DNA of 5,369 nucleotides, taken from NCBI GenBank assembly GCA_009781815.1, contig WQVB01000092.1, forward strand, positions 1 through 5,369, in the 5' to 3' direction. The notes under the pieces were generated by a model. It was not told the DNA's origin. It did not search any database and worked only from the letters and a program-made list of their open reading frames with translations. Shown piece by piece: positions 3,558 to 5,369 of the stretch (position 1 is its first letter; each line of letters begins with the position of its first letter). A program made the position numbers and the translations under genes. Source of the DNA: Defluviitaleaceae bacterium. Lineage in GTDB: Bacteria > Bacillota > Clostridia > Lachnospirales > WRAX01.

Positions 3558-5369
3558 ATGAAGAAAATTATAAAAGGAGTTGCGGCATCTTTAGGTGTGG
3601 CGGCTATTCTTTCTACTATACATAGCTACAATGTGGAGGCAAAAACCTTTTACGAAAATCGTGAAACAACACGCCTTTCACGTAACACATACCTTCACCA
3701 AAGCACAAGGGTAACCTCTGCGGGCATTGTTGACATTAATGTCTTAGAAATCCCTATGGACGACCCTAATTTAGAGATTGCTGTTTTTAATTCACAAACA
3801 GAATTCGGCTTAAAGCAACCCCTTACAACCCTACTTAACCAGCAAGATGCTCTAGCGGGGGTTAATGGAGACTTTTTTGGACTAGCTGGCACCCACTCTG
3901 TGCCACTTGGCTTTGAGGCTATAAATGGTCATCTTTCAATCCATCAAGACTTAAACCAGCCAAACGCCACTTCGGCAAGCCTTGTAATGCATAGCGGCGG
4001 TGCTTTTATTCAATACATACGCCCAGAGGTTTCTTTGCTTTTAAATGGGCAGCCTGCCTTTAATGTAGGTATGGTTAATATGGTTACAACCCTTGCTTTT
4101 CCTTCTTTTATAACTTACGAATATCTGCAATCTACCGCCTCTTTAGACGCACGCCTTGGTCGCTCTTATAAGGTAGTGGTGCAAAACGGGGTCATAACCG
4201 CTATTACCCACTTCACCGTTGACGTGCCTCAAAATGGCTTTGTGGTGGTGATGAGTCCCCAAACCTTTGCAACCTATAGGCATCATCTCTACGTAGGCCA
4301 AAGGGCTGAAATGAACATCACAGCTAATATAGACCTTGATGCTGTGCACACAGCCATATCTGGCGGGTATCGCATTTTAAGCTTTGGGGAGATTTCAAAT
4401 GCAGTTAGCCGAGGCACAGCACGCCACCCACGCACTCTACTAGGCCTTAACCAAGCAGGCGATAGATTGATTTTAATGACAATAGACGGCAGGGGCTACT
4501 CTGCTGGTGCTTCTCTCCGTGAGGCGGCACTTTTTATGCAAGAGTTTGGTGCTTTTCATGCTATTAATATGGATGGTGGCGGCTCTACAACCATGGCAGC
4601 AAGCCTGCCAGGTGAGGCTATGCAGGTTATCAACACCGTGTCAGACAGATGGCAAAGAAGCATTATAAACGCCATCGGGGTTATAAACAACTCCATAACA
4701 GGCGAGGTTGCTTACATACAAATCAACATAGCTGAAAATATAGCAGTAGGCGTTGCAACCCCCTTTACAATCAATGCTTTTGACTCATATATGAACCCAG
4801 TTTTCATCGGGTTAGATACATTGTCAATAAACATCAGCGACAATGCGGTTTTAACCCCCTACGGCATTGTTGCAAACCAGCCAGGTGAGGTGTTTGTTGT
4901 TGCATATGCTATGTTTAGGCGAGGCGTATATGATGTGGCTACCACCAATGCCGTAGAAATCACTCAAATCTCCACAAATGTCAACCGTGCCAGCGGCAAT
5001 GCCTCTTTAGGCAATTTAAGAGGTTATAGCAATTATGGACATATGGTGCCTTTAACCTATTGTATGCTAACATTCACCGTCTACCCGCATCATCTAGGGC
5101 ATATGGCTGGCAACAACCTTGTGGTTACTGGAGAGGGCAACGGCTGGCTTGAAATCACCCTAGGTCAAGCACGCCGCATAGTGCCTATAGAGCAGCTTAA
5201 CCAACAAACAACACCTATAGACCCTATTGGCTTACTTAGCTTTGCATCATACCCAGCTACTGTAGAGGGTCGTGCTTTTTACACCACTCCCACAATAATC
5301 ACCTTGACCTATGATTTTGCGGCATCTCAAGCCACACAAGGTGCGTTTCTAAACTTTGCAGACCCTAGA
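3558..5369 (+). CDS. Secreted phosphodiester glycosidase (NAGPA domain) with C-terminal extension; 3' end outside window
   Basis: The reading frame is open from the ATG at 3558 to the last base (604 codons, no stop). AAGGAG (3544-3549) is 8 nt upstream. Residues 1-28 are a signal peptide (MKKIIKGVAASLGVAAILS, then a probable cut after VEA), so the enzyme is exported. The NAGPA-type phosphodiester glycosidase domain (PF09992 as I recall) spans about residues 50-377. It shows AGVNGDFFG (100-108), SGGYRIL (268-274), RHPRTLLGL (289-297), TIDGRGYSAGASL (308-320), INMDGGGSTTM (336-346) and DRWQRSIINAIGVI (363-376). The family founder, mammalian uncovering enzyme, removes GlcNAc from a phosphodiester. 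Bacterial members are thought to act on sugar phosphodiesters of exopolysaccharides or wall polymers; the substrate here is unknown. Residues about 380-470 look like an Ig-like beta-strand domain; 480-604 is an unassigned beta-rich stretch. A surface anchor such as SLH repeats or a wall-binding domain could lie beyond the edge. Confidence 0.9.
   Translation, partial: MKKIIKGVAASLGVAAILSTIHSYNVEAKTFYENRETTRLSRNTYLHQSTRVTSAGIVDINVLEIPMDDPNLEIAVFNSQTEFGLKQPLTTLLNQQDALAGVNGDFFGLAGTHSVPLGFEAINGHLSIHQDLNQPNATSASLVMHSGGAFIQYIRPEVSLLLNGQPAFNVGMVNMVTTLAFPSFITYEYLQSTASLDARLGRSYKVVVQNGVITAITHFTVDVPQNGFVVVMSPQTFATYRHHLYVGQRAEMNITANIDLDAVHTAISGGYRILSFGEISNAVSRGTARHPRTLLGLNQAGDRLILMTIDGRGYSAGASLREAALFMQEFGAFHAINMDGGGSTTMAASLPGEAMQVINTVSDRWQRSIINAIGVINNSITGEVAYIQINIAENIAVGVATPFTINAFDSYMNPVFIGLDTLSINISDNAVLTPYGIVANQPGEVFVVAYAMFRRGVYDVATTNAVEITQISTNVNRASGNASLGNLRGYSNYGHMVPLTYCMLTFTVYPHHLGHMAGNNLVVTGEGNGWLEITLGQARRIVPIEQLNQQTTPIDPIGLLSFASYPATVEGRAFYTTPTIITLTYDFAASQATQGAFLNFADPR

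Overview
The window looks like chromosomal DNA of a low-to-moderate GC Gram-positive bacterium, most likely a member of the Clostridia (Bacillota). Supporting signs are strong AGGAGG-type ribosome binding sites, Gram-positive style signal peptides, and the gene families present: a UraA/PyrP-type uracil permease, a YkvI-like membrane protein, a YgjP-like metalloprotease and an exported phosphodiester glycosidase. The lineage is inferred from gene content and style, not from a marker gene.

Layout. Positions 2-595 (+) hold the last 197 codons of a uracil/xanthine permease. Tail-to-tail with it, overlapping by 14 bp, is a YkvI-family membrane protein (582-1631, -). A short divergent intergenic region (1632-1920) contains a ~100 bp inverted-repeat element. 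Then come a YgjP/DUF45 metal-dependent hydrolase (1921-2589, +), a clear extended -10 promoter, and a 147-residue exported protein of unknown function (2667-3110, +). A 447 bp gene-free stretch (3111-3557) is packed with palindromic repeats. Last is a large secreted phosphodiester glycosidase (3558 to the right edge, +), open for all 604 codons in the window and truncated by it.

The genes do not form one obvious pathway. The permease and YkvI are inner-membrane transport-type proteins, YgjP is probably cytoplasmic, and the last two genes encode exported proteins that may belong to a cell-envelope or extracellular module.

The most interesting content is the repeats. Three ~100 bp elements share one architecture: two inverted copies of a hairpin with 8-bp arms around a 43-46 bp spacer. 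Two of them (1747-1844 and 3411-3510) have homologous spacers and lie in opposite orientations, so the whole unit has moved or been copied. The third (3183-3287) is unrelated in sequence but has the same plan, with GTAG next to each palindrome. This resembles REPIN elements (paired REP hairpins mobilised by RAYT transposases). Solo hairpins occur at 3315-3341 and, in frame, inside the YkvI gene (729-755). Across the first family the loop TCAAG and the flanks stay constant while the stem changes with compensating bases. No transposase, CRISPR array, tRNA or rRNA was found.
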